Below are positions 15,289 to 22,722 of a DNA stretch of 30,617 nt, piece by piece (the first letter of the stretch is position 1; each line of letters starts with the position of its first letter). Origin of the DNA: an uncultured Eubacteriales bacterium (GTDB taxonomy: Bacteria > Bacillota > Clostridia > Lachnospirales > Lachnospiraceae). Made by a program: the position numbers and the translations under genes. The notes under the pieces were generated by a model. The model had not been told where the DNA came from, made no database searches, and worked only from the letters and a program-made list of their open reading frames with translations. The stretch spans positions 1 to 30,617 of the forward strand of contig URMF01000040.1 in the NCBI GenBank assembly GCA_900548855.1, read 5' to 3'.

Positions 15289-16050
15289 ATGCATACAAAA
15301 CGGATTATTCCTTGTCTGGATGTAACCGGGGGAAGGGTTGTAAAAGGCATCAATTTTGTGAATTTAAGGGACGCAGGTGACCCGGTTGAGGTTGCAAAGG
15401 CTTATGATGAAGCCGGAGCAGACGAGCTTGTATTTCTGGATATTACAGCTTCATCCGATGCAAGGAATATTGTTATTGATATGGTGAGACGAGTTGCAGA
15501 GACGGTTTTTATTCCGTTTACAGTAGGTGGCGGAATCCGTACAGTGGAGGATTTTAAAGCCATTTTAAGAGAGGGAGCAGATAAGATATCCATTAATTCT
15601 TCAGCAATTAATACACCGGAATTAATCAGTGATGCGGCTGATAAATTTGGAAGCCAGTGTGTTGTTGTGGCCATTGATGCGAAGAGACGGCAGGATGGTT
15701 CTGGGTGGAATGTATTTAAAAATGGTGGACGCATTGATGTGGGTTTAGATGCTGTGGAGTGGGCAGTAAAAGCTGAAAAAATGGGTGCGGGCGAGATTTT
15801 ATTAACCAGTATGGACTGTGACGGAACCAAGGCAGGTTATGACATTGCGCTTACGAAAACGATTAGTGAAAATGTCTCTATTCCGGTTATTGCTTCCGGA
15901 GGAGCAGGAACAAAAGAGCATTTTTATGATGCGTTAACAGTGGGAAAGGCAGATGCGGCTTTGGCGGCCTCCCTGTTTCATTATAAAGAGCTTGAGATTG
16001 CAGAGTTGAAGGATTATTTACAGGAGAAAGGCGTACCAGTGAGACAATAG
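15289..16050 (+). CDS. hisF: Imidazole glycerol phosphate synthase, cyclase subunit HisF
   Basis: Uses ammonia from HisH to form imidazole glycerol phosphate and AICAR, the fifth step of histidine synthesis. The 253-residue (beta/alpha)8 barrel shows catalytic Asp11 (IPCLDVTGGRVVKG) and Asp130 (VVAIDAKR), plus FTVGGGIR and IASGGAGTKEH phosphate-binding loops. AAGGAGGG lies about 9 bases upstream. Pairing with hisH next door supports the classical histidine role; duplicates used for sugar amidination in envelope glycans exist in other bacteria, but no sugar genes are nearby. The next gene starts 61 bases later. Confidence 0.97.
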   Translation: MHTKRIIPCLDVTGGRVVKGINFVNLRDAGDPVEVAKAYDEAGADELVFLDITASSDARNIVIDMVRRVAETVFIPFTVGGGIRTVEDFKAILREGADKISINSSAINTPELISDAADKFGSQCVVVAIDAKRRQDGSGWNVFKNGGRIDVGLDAVEWAVKAEKMGAGEILLTSMDCDGTKAGYDIALTKTISENVSIPVIASGGAGTKEHFYDALTVGKADAALAASLFHYKELEIAELKDYLQEKGVPVRQ

Positions 16051-16111
16051 TGGGTTATTTCAAGGTATGAGGAATAATACAGATAAAACAGGTTAAACTG
16101 GTGAGATAAAA

Positions 16112-16531
16112 ATGATAATAATTAAGAAAAATACAATAACCGTACAGAGTTATCTGGCTATCCGAAAATGTGTGGGATGGAGAAAGCTGTTAACCAGTCA
16201 GGCAGAGCAGGCATTGCAGCACAGCTTGTATGTTGTGGGTGCATATGACGGGGAAAAGCTGGTTGGCATGGGAAGAATTGTGGGAGATGGGGCGGTCATC
16301 TGTTATGTTCAGGATTTAATCGTAATTCCGGAATATCAGTGCCAGGGTGTTGGTTCCATGGTCCTTCATTCTTTGATTGAATATGTGGAAAGTCTTCGTA
16401 CAGAGGGAGCCCAGATGATGTTGTGCCTGATGTGTGCGAAGGGGCGTGAGACCTTTTATGAAAAGCACGGATTTATCGCAAGGCCAACGGAGGAGCTGGG
16501 ACCTGGAATGATACAGTATTTAAGAGATTAG
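16112..16531 (+). CDS. GNAT-family N-acetyltransferase
   Basis: A 139-residue single-domain protein with the GNAT acetyl-CoA signature: LIVIPEYQCQGVGSMVLHSL, where Gln76-x-x-Gly79-x-Gly81 forms the pyrophosphate loop, and a C-terminal GRETFYEKHGFIARP (motif B). The family transfers acetyl from acetyl-CoA to an amine; the substrate cannot be read from the sequence. The ribosome site (GGTGAG, about 6 bases before ATG) is moderate. It follows hisF in the same direction without a visible terminator, so read-through expression is likely. The DUF4352 lipoprotein follows after 25 bases. Confidence 0.9.
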   Translation: MIIIKKNTITVQSYLAIRKCVGWRKLLTSQAEQALQHSLYVVGAYDGEKLVGMGRIVGDGAVICYVQDLIVIPEYQCQGVGSMVLHSLIEYVESLRTEGAQMMLCLMCAKGRETFYEKHGFIARPTEELGPGMIQYLRD

Positions 16532-16556
16532 TAGTTGAGAATATGGAGATTTGATT

Positions 16557-17135
16557 ATGTTAAAAAAGAAGATACAGTACAATAAAATAGTTTCATGCAT
16601 CTGTCTGTTGGCAATGTGTCTGGTGCTGGTCAATGGATGTGGACAGAAAAAAGATAAAAATGGTTCGGAAATATCGGACGATGGCAGAAGTTATGGTGGT
16701 GAAATTAACGCAGATATGAAGGAGACAGTCAGCACGGCATTTTTTGATGTGACAGTGGATAAGGCGGAAACATACCATACATTTCAATTTGAAGACGGTC
16801 TGTATCAGGCAGATTCCGGTATGGTGTATTTATCAGTAACGCTTACCATTCAAAATACTTACGATGAAAATTTATCCATGAGCATTACAGATTTTACACT
16901 GGACTATGACGGCAACACAACCAAGGATATTATTACTGGTTACGGGAAAAACGATTTGAAGCAGGATGCTTATATGGATAATCTTTTTACCTTGAAAAAA
17001 GGGGAAAGCATTACGAAATCCATTCTTTTTACAGTGGCGGATAAGGATATATATACCCTCAATTACCAGGAATATTATGAAGATAAATTTGAGGGTAATT
17101 CTTTTAAGATAAAGCTGCAGCCGGAAGCGATGTAA
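16557..17135 (+). CDS. DUF4352-domain lipoprotein
   Basis: I choose the ATG at 16557 (GGAG 8 bases upstream), giving 192 residues. The signal has a basic start (MLKKKIQYNK), a hydrophobic core and the lipobox LVNGC with lipidated Cys28. The mature part carries a beta-rich domain with the DUF4352 pattern: DVTVDKAETYHTF, a long MVYLSVTLTIQNTYDENLSM strand pair, a LDYDGN turn and LKKGESITKSILFTV. Such domains are immunoglobulin-like and occur in surface or secreted proteins of Gram-positives, without a known enzymatic role. It lies in a same-strand run before the LysM gene, consistent with an envelope role. It is unlike the 10843 lipoprotein outside the general plan. Confidence 0.9.
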   Translation: MLKKKIQYNKIVSCICLLAMCLVLVNGCGQKKDKNGSEISDDGRSYGGEINADMKETVSTAFFDVTVDKAETYHTFQFEDGLYQADSGMVYLSVTLTIQNTYDENLSMSITDFTLDYDGNTTKDIITGYGKNDLKQDAYMDNLFTLKKGESITKSILFTVADKDIYTLNYQEYYEDKFEGNSFKIKLQPEAM

Positions 17136-17194
17136 ACAGGCAACATTTGTGGAAAAGCAGAATAGAATAGTAAAAAGTGTTTTAGGATATTCAT

Positions 17195-17605
17195 ATGGAT
17201 ATGCAGCCAAATTCCTCTAATGAGGACAAAGGAAGACGCCCGGTTTGCAGGGGATATGTACATGTGATAGAGGCGGGGGATACATTATACAAGCTTGCCA
17301 GAAAGTATGATGTAAAGTTATTTGACCTTATGCGTTTAAATCCTTATGTAAATGTATATAATTTGCAGATAGGGGATGAAATCTGTATTCCCACAATGCC
17401 GGCAAGACCAGAGAAGACATATGTGGTTAATGAAGGCGATACATTATCTCAGGTGTTAAATGCATTTGGTGTCAGCTTTGATACACTTTCCAAATGGAAT
17501 CCGGCTCTGATGGAGCTTGAACTTCCGGAGGGACTTATCCTGAGGATGCCTGTCAGACAGCAAGGAAATAAGATTCCGGATTTTGAGCAGGAAACGGAAG
17601 CTTAA
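17195..17605 (+). CDS. Double LysM-domain protein
   Basis: 136 residues with two LysM domains at about 21-66 (YVHVIEAGDTLYKLARKY...GDEICIP) and 74-119 (TYVVNEGDTLSQVLNAF...EGLILRMP). LysM binds N-acetylglucosamine-containing glycans such as peptidoglycan. There is no signal peptide or membrane segment, so the protein may be cytoplasmic in the mother cell and act on the spore surface, as SafA-type LysM proteins do, or leave by another route; this is inference. TTAGGA lies about 7 bases before the ATG at 17195; an ATG at 17201 is also possible. A striking palindrome follows the stop. Confidence 0.9.
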   Translation: MDMQPNSSNEDKGRRPVCRGYVHVIEAGDTLYKLARKYDVKLFDLMRLNPYVNVYNLQIGDEICIPTMPARPEKTYVVNEGDTLSQVLNAFGVSFDTLSKWNPALMELELPEGLILRMPVRQQGNKIPDFEQETEA

Positions 17606-17610
17606 GTATC

Positions 17611-17644
17611 GGATTTCACCAGAGGAAGTCCTCTGGTGAAATCC
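17611..17644. repeat. 34 bp near-perfect palindrome after the LysM gene
   Basis: GGATTTCACCAGAGGA (17611-17626) and its exact reverse complement (17629-17644) flank a two-base centre AG. There is no T run after it, so it is not a standard intrinsic terminator. A TATAAT at 17647-17652 lies just downstream and the palindrome covers where its -35 would be, so it may be an operator for the 17689 gene, or an RNA-stabilising hairpin for the LysM mRNA. Confidence 0.7.
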
Positions 17645-17688
17645 AGTATAATTAAGATAAATATATTATAAAATAAGGATGATGAACT

Positions 17689-18543
17689 ATGGATTTTTTA
17701 ACAAAACTGGAGCGTAAGTATGGAAAGTTTGCAATTCCCAATTTGACAGTGATTTTAATTGTTGGATTTGTTTTCGGCTATATTATTGAGATTGTACAGC
17801 CGGATGCATTATCTCTTATTAACTTAAATCCGGCAAAGATTATGCATGGACAGATATACCGTCTGATTACTTGGGTAATCATGCCTCCTAGTGGGGCAAG
17901 CCTGCTGGTTATTATTACGCTGATGTTTTACTATTCCGTTGGGCGGACACTGGAAAATGCATGGGGAGATTTCCGATATACCTTATATATTCTTTCTGGA
18001 ATTATTTTTACGGATATCGGCGTTGTAGTTACCTATCTGGTTATGAGACTGGCAGGACAAGCAGAGCTGGCAGCATTTTTTGCGGAATATTCCAATACAT
18101 CTACATATTATTTATGTATGAGTATGTTTTTGGCGTATGCTTTTATGTTTCCGGATATGCAGGTATTGTTGTACTTTATTATTCCAATTAAGGTGAAATG
18201 GCTGGGATATCTTGATATTGCCTATTTAATTCTTTCCGTACTTTCATATGGAATGATGGGGTATTATGCAGGAATGGTAACGGTTATTATGTCGGTGTTG
18301 AACTTTATTCTGTTTTACTTCTTAATGAAAGGTAAGACAAGGGTGACATCGGCACATAAAAAACGAAAACGGGCATACAAAAAAGAAGTCCGGCAGACGC
18401 AGATTCTTACCAGACATAAATGTGCTATCTGTGGACAGACAGAAGAGGATAATCCGAATCTGGAGTTTCGTTATTGTTCACGCTGCAAGGGAAATTATGA
18501 GTATTGCAGTAACCATTTGTTTACGCATCAACATAAGAAATAG
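17689..18543 (+). CDS. Rhomboid-like membrane protein lacking the catalytic motif, with C-terminal zinc ribbon
   Basis: 284 residues; AAGGA lies about 11 bases before the ATG. About six membrane helices span residues 17-213. GQIYRLITWVI (54-64) and YYSVGRTLENAWGDFRY (81-97) match the loop-1 and helix-2 signatures of rhomboid-family proteins. The helix that should carry GxSG reads STYYLCMSMFLAYAFMFPD (138-156), with no Gly-x-Ser-Gly, and no catalytic His is obvious, so it is probably a pseudoprotease. The basic C-terminus holds a possible zinc site: Cys245, Cys248, Cys263, Cys266, Cys273, His276, His280 and His282. A role in binding or turnover of membrane proteins is inferred. It begins a run of poorly known genes with close spacing. 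Confidence 0.85.
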   Translation: MDFLTKLERKYGKFAIPNLTVILIVGFVFGYIIEIVQPDALSLINLNPAKIMHGQIYRLITWVIMPPSGASLLVIITLMFYYSVGRTLENAWGDFRYTLYILSGIIFTDIGVVVTYLVMRLAGQAELAAFFAEYSNTSTYYLCMSMFLAYAFMFPDMQVLLYFIIPIKVKWLGYLDIAYLILSVLSYGMMGYYAGMVTVIMSVLNFILFYFLMKGKTRVTSAHKKRKRAYKKEVRQTQILTRHKCAICGQTEEDNPNLEFRYCSRCKGNYEYCSNHLFTHQHKK

Positions 18544-18560
18544 CAGGAGAATAGGTAATT

Positions 18561-19967
18561 ATGAAAAAAGAGGATAAGAAAAATATCAGAGATATCATGC
18601 AGTATAAAGATTTAGAGATGAAGCTTCCGGCTTATGCGGGCGCTTATATCAATGCGGCATATGAGTATAGTCTGATTCATCTGGTATTGAACTATTACAC
18701 TATGAAAGAGGTGGAGGATGATACTGGAAATGTGTCAGCAGACCCATGTCTTTCCGGTGTGATGGATCGAATACATACCTTGTTATTCCAGACAATTCTC
18801 TCAGATGAGTTAAAGGCGGATTATACAGCAGCTATAGAAGAAATGAATGCATTACGGGATACACTGAAACAAAAAATGACAGTTTTGACGGCTTATACAG
18901 ATGCGTTACAGTTATATGAATATGTATTAAACCGTATCGAATATGGAATAACAGGGGAAGTGATTCCTGTGGAGGAAAGCGAACTGGCTGCCAGGGTATT
19001 TGGTTACTTGTTTGAGGATAATGATAAGATGGTGGTTAACAGTAAGATACAGATGGTAACGGGACAGCTTCCAATCCGCATGACAAAAGGACGCTTTTTT
19101 GATTATCTTACAGATACACTCAACATTTATAATGGTTCCGATAAATCTGCTGTAGATGATTTTGTGAAAATGTTAAGATCTACAGTGTTGCTGGATTTAC
19201 CGGAGGGATATGGAAGAGATTATCCGGAGATTGCAAAGGTAATTACAACATTGGGAGAGTTGGATATAAAGAATATGAATCTTACATCTTACCAGGCACT
19301 GATGGAGCAGTTCTCACTTACCACGGCACATTTAACAGAACTGGTGAGCAACTACTTATTGGCTATGGATATTGTAAATGATTTATATGCGGCACTGCTT
19401 GCACTGCCATATGAGAAGAATGAGGAAAAGGAAACAGAAATTTGTATTCAGATGCTGAGAGGTCTGCATGATGCTTTTGTAGCCAGTGCTGGGATTCCGG
19501 AGTTTGTTGATGATGGATTTATGGAAATAGAGGGCGTTCAGGAAATATTAGGCGAGGATATTATGCAGTTTGAGAGTATTTTGCCAGCGGTTTTATCGGA
19601 GCATAAGGACACTATTTCCTGGATTATGTCCGATAAAATATTTACCAGTCTTTCGTTGATTTCAAAGCTGTTGTCAAGCAGTCTGTTTGTTGATTTAGAA
19701 GAGAAGGATGAGGAGGAGACAGCAGATTCGGAGTATATTACTGCAAAGCGGGATGAATTGGTAAAGGATTTGACAGAATTTTTTGAACATCATGGAAAGG
19801 AAGTAAATCGTGCAGTTATGGCTTCCATGTTTTCCAGTATGCCGGTATTATTTAATTCCCAGGAGGAGATTAAAGACTATATTGAATACAGTCTGAATCA
19901 TTGTGGTAATTCCAGTGAACTGATGGCATGTGCCAGAATACTGGAAGATATGATGGAGGAAGAATAG
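18561..19967 (+). CDS. Helical cytoplasmic protein, function unknown
   Basis: 468 residues with no signal peptide or membrane helix. The sequence is predicted mostly helical, acidic at the C-terminus (LEEKDEEETADSEY, about 385-398), and I recognise no catalytic motif or domain. AGGAG lies 11 bases before the ATG. The start is 17 bases after the rhomboid-like gene, and the next gene begins 21 bases after its stop, so it probably belongs to one operon with them. The reading frame and codon use look like the flanking genes, so this is a real gene whose function I cannot assign. Confidence 0.88.
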   Translation: MKKEDKKNIRDIMQYKDLEMKLPAYAGAYINAAYEYSLIHLVLNYYTMKEVEDDTGNVSADPCLSGVMDRIHTLLFQTILSDELKADYTAAIEEMNALRDTLKQKMTVLTAYTDALQLYEYVLNRIEYGITGEVIPVEESELAARVFGYLFEDNDKMVVNSKIQMVTGQLPIRMTKGRFFDYLTDTLNIYNGSDKSAVDDFVKMLRSTVLLDLPEGYGRDYPEIAKVITTLGELDIKNMNLTSYQALMEQFSLTTAHLTELVSNYLLAMDIVNDLYAALLALPYEKNEEKETEICIQMLRGLHDAFVASAGIPEFVDDGFMEIEGVQEILGEDIMQFESILPAVLSEHKDTISWIMSDKIFTSLSLISKLLSSSLFVDLEEKDEEETADSEYITAKRDELVKDLTEFFEHHGKEVNRAVMASMFSSMPVLFNSQEEIKDYIEYSLNHCGNSSELMACARILEDMMEEE

Positions 19968-19988
19968 CCAGAATGTGCAGGTGAGAAT

Positions 19989-20315
19989 ATGGATATCCGA
20001 TTTCATGAAAAATTATATAAGTATAAGATATCCGCTCGTGGACTTGCCGCTATGAAAAGGAAGATAAAAAGGGGTTCTTTAAGGCTTAATCTGTTTCTGA
20101 TTACGCTGCCCGTTGGTACCCAGGGAATTTTAGAGGTATATTGGTATCCTGAGCTGTTGCAGACTTTTTACCGGCAAATAGAGGAGGAGCTCATTGTTGT
20201 TGGAATTGCAAGGAACCGTGAGGATGCCTTTGAATTGGTTAAACAGATTATAGCAGATGCTGGTTTTCAAGAGGGAAATATTCAGATAGATGCATTTTTC
20301 AAGGAGAATACATGA
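19989..20315 (+). CDS. Small conserved-looking protein, function unknown
   Basis: 108 residues; AGGTGAG lies a few bases before the ATG. It has a basic N-terminal half (about residues 6-31, with KLYKYKISARG and KRKIKRG), a hydrophobic strand-rich centre (LRLNLFLITLPVGTQGILEVYWY) and a helical C-terminus with an EDAFELVKQIIADAGF helix. There is no membrane helix. The stop overlaps the next start by four bases (ATGA), so it is translationally coupled to the YtfI-like gene, which suggests a shared, possibly sporulation-related, process. No family recognised. Confidence 0.85.
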   Translation: MDIRFHEKLYKYKISARGLAAMKRKIKRGSLRLNLFLITLPVGTQGILEVYWYPELLQTFYRQIEEELIVVGIARNREDAFELVKQIIADAGFQEGNIQIDAFFKENT

Positions 20316-21232
20316 TATTGACAGTGTTAAAGGTGACAGGGGTTGTTTTGCTGGTTATCCTGGGATTATTGATTTTCATATTGGGACTGTTGCTATTTGT
20401 GCCAATCCATTACCGGTTTGCAGGCAGCTTTTATTCAGGGCTTCAGGCAGAGGCATCCGTAAAGTGGAGACCGGTTATGTTAAATGCAGCTGTTTCCTGT
20501 GAAAATCAGGAGGTAAGATATGTGATAAGGCTGTTTGGCCAGGTGGTAATGACTAACACGGATAAAAAGGTATCTTGGCTGGGAAGAAGATTTTTTGCTT
20601 TTGCGGATGAAGCAGAAGATGTTTTCCAGGAATCTGAGGATGAAGCAGAAGAAACCGGGATGGATTGGGCAGAAGCCGGAAAGCATTTTGGGAAGGAGTC
20701 CGGGGAGGCTGCGACAGGTTTTCAGGAGAGCTCCCGGAGGAAAATCAGAGCAAAAACAGAGGAAACATCTGACCAGGAGACACTGTTTCAAAGGATTCAG
20801 GGAAAAATCAGGGCAATTCGAAAAAAAATGCACATGGTAATGGATAAGCTGAAAGAAATAAATAAGAAAAAAGAGGCTTTGCTGAAGGTATATCATTCTA
20901 AACGGTTTGAACTGGCAAAGAAAGATATCATAGCGTATGGAAGAGAAGTTTTCGGTATAATAAAACCGGACGAATTAGAGGGATTTATCCGGTTTGGTCT
21001 GGACAATCCAGCAGATACCGGGCAGATTCTGGGAATAATCAGCATGGTTTTGCCGCTGTATGATGGATTTCTCACAGTGCAGCCCGATTTTGAAGAGGCA
21101 TGTCTGGAAGGAAATTTGAAGGGAAAAGGGAAAATCAGGTTATATTCCATTTTGAAGCTGGCTTTGAAGGTTATATTTAATAAAAATCTTATAAAAGTAA
21201 CAAAGAAAGTGCAAACTATAATAGAAGCATAG
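20312..21232 (+). CDS. ytfI: DUF2953 membrane protein, YtfI-like
   Basis: 306 residues. An N-terminal membrane helix (about 5-33, LKVTGVVLLVILGLLIFILG) is followed by HYRFAGSFYSGLQAEASVKW, an acidic and then basic variable region (about 95-190), and a C-terminal block IIKPDELEGFIRFGLDNPADTGQILGI... that is typical of DUF2953 proteins such as B. subtilis YtfI (written here in pieces of the visible motif: GFIRFGLDNPADTG, then LPLYDGFLTVQPDFEE). In B. subtilis ytfI precedes ytfJ, exactly as here, which supports the assignment. The biochemical role is unknown; expression with sporulation is inferred from the partner. It overlaps the upstream stop by four bases, and ytfJ starts 12 bases after it. 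Confidence 0.82.
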   Translation: MILTVLKVTGVVLLVILGLLIFILGLLLFVPIHYRFAGSFYSGLQAEASVKWRPVMLNAAVSCENQEVRYVIRLFGQVVMTNTDKKVSWLGRRFFAFADEAEDVFQESEDEAEETGMDWAEAGKHFGKESGEAATGFQESSRRKIRAKTEETSDQETLFQRIQGKIRAIRKKMHMVMDKLKEINKKKEALLKVYHSKRFELAKKDIIAYGREVFGIIKPDELEGFIRFGLDNPADTGQILGIISMVLPLYDGFLTVQPDFEEACLEGNLKGKGKIRLYSILKLALKVIFNKNLIKVTKKVQTIIEA

Positions 21233-21244
21233 GAGGGAAAAAAC

Positions 21245-21640
21245 ATGGCAAACGATTTTAATTCGACAGTAGCATCTTTATTTCAGGGGATGGATAAATT
21301 CCTGACAACAAAGACCGTAGTAGGAGAGCCTACTACAATTGGTGATACGATTATATTACCTTTGGTGGATGTCAGCTTTGGCGTGGCTGCAGGTGCATTT
21401 GCAAGTGAACAGAAGAACAATGGAGCCGGAGGGCTTGGCGGAAAGATGACAGCCAGTGCTGTACTGGTTATCAAGGACGGACAAATTCGCCTTGTAAATG
21501 TGAAGAATCAGGATACGGTTACAAAGGTATTGGATATGGTTCCAGATTTGATTGACCGTTTTCAGAAAAATAAACCGGCGGAGGAAAACTCGGAAGAAGT
21601 GGACTCTGTGGTGTCAGATATTTTATCAGCGGATGAGTAA
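21245..21640 (+). CDS. ytfJ: GerW/YtfJ-family sporulation protein
   Basis: 131 residues with the family pattern: FLTTKTVVGEPTTIGDTIILP, VDVSFGVAAGAFA, the glycine-rich GAGGLGGKM, and ASAVLVIKDGQIRLVNV. In B. subtilis the relative YtfJ (GerW) is made in the forespore and is needed for normal germination with some nutrients. Cytoplasmic, with no signal. AGGAGGG lies 7 bases before the ATG. It follows ytfI with 12 bases spacing. The C-terminus is an acidic low-complexity tail. Presence here implies the organism sporulates, in line with the SASP gene at 26687. Confidence 0.93.
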   Translation: MANDFNSTVASLFQGMDKFLTTKTVVGEPTTIGDTIILPLVDVSFGVAAGAFASEQKNNGAGGLGGKMTASAVLVIKDGQIRLVNVKNQDTVTKVLDMVPDLIDRFQKNKPAEENSEEVDSVVSDILSADE

Positions 21641-21658
21641 TAGACCAGGCTCTGTTCA

Positions 21659-21687
21659 TTGAAAAGTTTATAAAAAAGAAATAAAAT
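21659..21687 (+). promoter_or_regulatory. Candidate promoter for the 45-residue membrane protein
   Basis: TTGAAA (21659-21664), a 17-base spacer and TAAAAT (21682-21687), in the gap after ytfJ, about 65 bases before the start at 21754. Confidence 0.5.
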
Positions 21688-21753
21688 AGTCACAAAGGAA
21701 GCAGAATCGGAATATACTGTTTTATAGCAGGTCATGACGGACATGGAGGATAT

Positions 21754-21891
21754 ATGAAACGAGTATGGGGTTTTGCTTTCTTTTGGTTTAGTGTGGGGAT
21801 GATTGTGGATTATTTGTTAGAGGGCTTTTGGAATTTCTTTGTGGTGGTAGCGTCACTGGTAATTGCATATGTACTGTTTTGCAGGTGTTGA
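21754..21891 (+). CDS. 45-residue membrane protein, function unknown
   Basis: A short ORF with a strong ribosome site: GGAGG, four bases, then ATG at 21754. The product MKRVWGFAFFWFSVGM... is hydrophobic, with two likely membrane helices (about 4-22 and 26-43) separated by DYLLEG, and ends FCRC. This plan (basic start, Trp/Phe-rich helix, short turn, second helix) resembles tiny membrane proteins found in spore-forming Clostridia, but I cannot name a family. It stands between ytfJ and the rpmB terminator with its own likely promoter. It is easily missed by length cut-offs. Confidence 0.7.
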   Translation: MKRVWGFAFFWFSVGMIVDYLLEGFWNFFVVVASLVIAYVLFCRC

Positions 21892-21923
21892 TTTATCCGG
21901 TCTCCGTCTGGCTTAAAGGATGC

Positions 21924-21954
21924 AAAAAAAGAGAACCCACACAGAGGTTCTCTT
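21924..21954 (-). terminator. Intrinsic terminator of rpmB (also ends the plus-strand unit weakly)
   Basis: On the minus strand the stem AAGAGAACC (21954-21946) with GGTTCTCTT (21937-21929) is followed by seven T (complement of the A run 21924-21930). It lies just 12 bases after the rpmB stop. Confidence 0.85.
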
Positions 21955-21966
21955 CTCATCCGCTTT

Positions 21967-22152
21967 TTAAGCTCTCTCAATTTTACCAGATCTTAAGCAA
22001 GAAGTACAAACATAAATTCTCTTAGGTGTACCATTCACGTTAGCTTTAACCTTCTTAATGTTTGATTTCCACATCTTGTTAGATCTTCTATGAGAATGAC
22101 TCACTTTGATTCCAAAATGAGCGCCTTTATCACATACTGAACACTTTGCCAT
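21967..22152 (-). CDS. rpmB: 50S ribosomal protein bL28
   Basis: 61 residues, the short bacterial L28. The start at 22152 (MAKCSVC) has AAGGAGG 8 bases upstream. It carries the zinc-binding form: Cys4-x-x-Cys7 and Cys49-x-x-Cys52, with HSHRRSNKMW and a basic core that contacts 23S rRNA. It is transcribed away from the yloU-yloV-recG unit, the arrangement also seen in B. subtilis. It has its own promoter and terminator. Zinc-containing forms are often paralogous to zinc-free copies used under zinc limitation; no second copy is in the window. Confidence 0.97.
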   Translation of the reverse strand: MAKCSVCDKGAHFGIKVSHSHRRSNKMWKSNIKKVKANVNGTPKRIYVCTSCLRSGKIERA

Positions 22153-22200
22153 GACTTGCACCTCCTTGAATATATTAACCTATCGGTTTGCAACACGTCA

Positions 22201-22229
22201 ATTTTAACAGAAGTGTTATGAGAATGCAA
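22201..22229 (-). promoter_or_regulatory. Sigma-A promoter for rpmB
   Basis: On the minus strand TTGCAT (22229-22224), a 17-base spacer and TAAAAT (22206-22201) lie about 50 bases before the rpmB start. Confidence 0.65.
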
Positions 22230-22272
22230 GTATTAATTTTAAAAAGTTGTTTCTTTTTTTTAAGATTCGTTG

Positions 22273-22278
22273 TATAAT
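22273..22278 (+). promoter_or_regulatory. -10 box of a likely yloU promoter
   Basis: A perfect TATAAT preceded by TTG lies in the divergent gap. No good -35 sits at the usual distance; TTTCTT at 22250-22255 is the 17-base-spacing candidate. It would give a leader of about 70 bases including the hairpin at 22293. Confidence 0.4.
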
Positions 22279-22292
22279 CTATCTGTATCGCC

Positions 22293-22312
22293 GCCATAAA
22301 ATAAATTATGGC
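22293..22312 (+). promoter_or_regulatory. Small hairpin in the yloU leader
   Basis: GCCATAA (22293-22299) and TTATGGC (22306-22312) form a perfect 7 bp stem with a six-base loop, just after the expected transcription start. It could be an operator or mRNA-stabilising 5' hairpin. Confidence 0.35.
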
Positions 22313-22354
22313 AGGCAGGAGGACAGGTAAAGAAGAGAAAATGGAGGGACATGT

Positions 22355-22714
22355 ATGAAAATAGAGGTTTCAACAGGAAATGGCGATGTAATCATCGAGA
22401 GTGAAGTAATCGCACAATATGCAGGCCTTTCCGCAATTGAATGCTTTGGTATTGTGGGAATGGCAACTGTTAATATGAAGGACGGGCTGGTTAAGCTTCT
22501 CCGTGGCGACAGCGTTTCTAAGGGTGTAAATGTTACGGTCTCAGAGAACAATGACATTGCTATTGATTTTCATATTATTGTGGCATATGGTGTCAGCATT
22601 TCCACTGTGGCAGAAAATCTGATGTCAACAGTTCGTTATAAGGTAGAAGAATTTACTGGTATGCAGGTTGCGAATATTAACGTATTCGTTGAAGGTGTAC
22701 GGGTAATTGATTAG
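22355..22714 (+). CDS. yloU: Asp23/Gls24-family protein (YloU-like)
   Basis: 119 residues of the Asp23 (DUF322) fold: VIIESEVIAQYAGLSAIECFGIVGMATV, then a basic loop, GVNVTVSENNDIAIDFHIIVAYGVSI, and a C-terminal VANINVFVEGVRV. Family members are small envelope-stress-related proteins that gather at the membrane or act beside fatty-acid kinase. GGAGGG lies about 6 bases before the ATG. yloV follows after 8 bases, as in B. subtilis, so they are one transcriptional unit and probably function together. Confidence 0.93.
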   Translation: MKIEVSTGNGDVIIESEVIAQYAGLSAIECFGIVGMATVNMKDGLVKLLRGDSVSKGVNVTVSENNDIAIDFHIIVAYGVSISTVAENLMSTVRYKVEEFTGMQVANINVFVEGVRVID

Positions 22715-22722
22715 GAGGAGCT

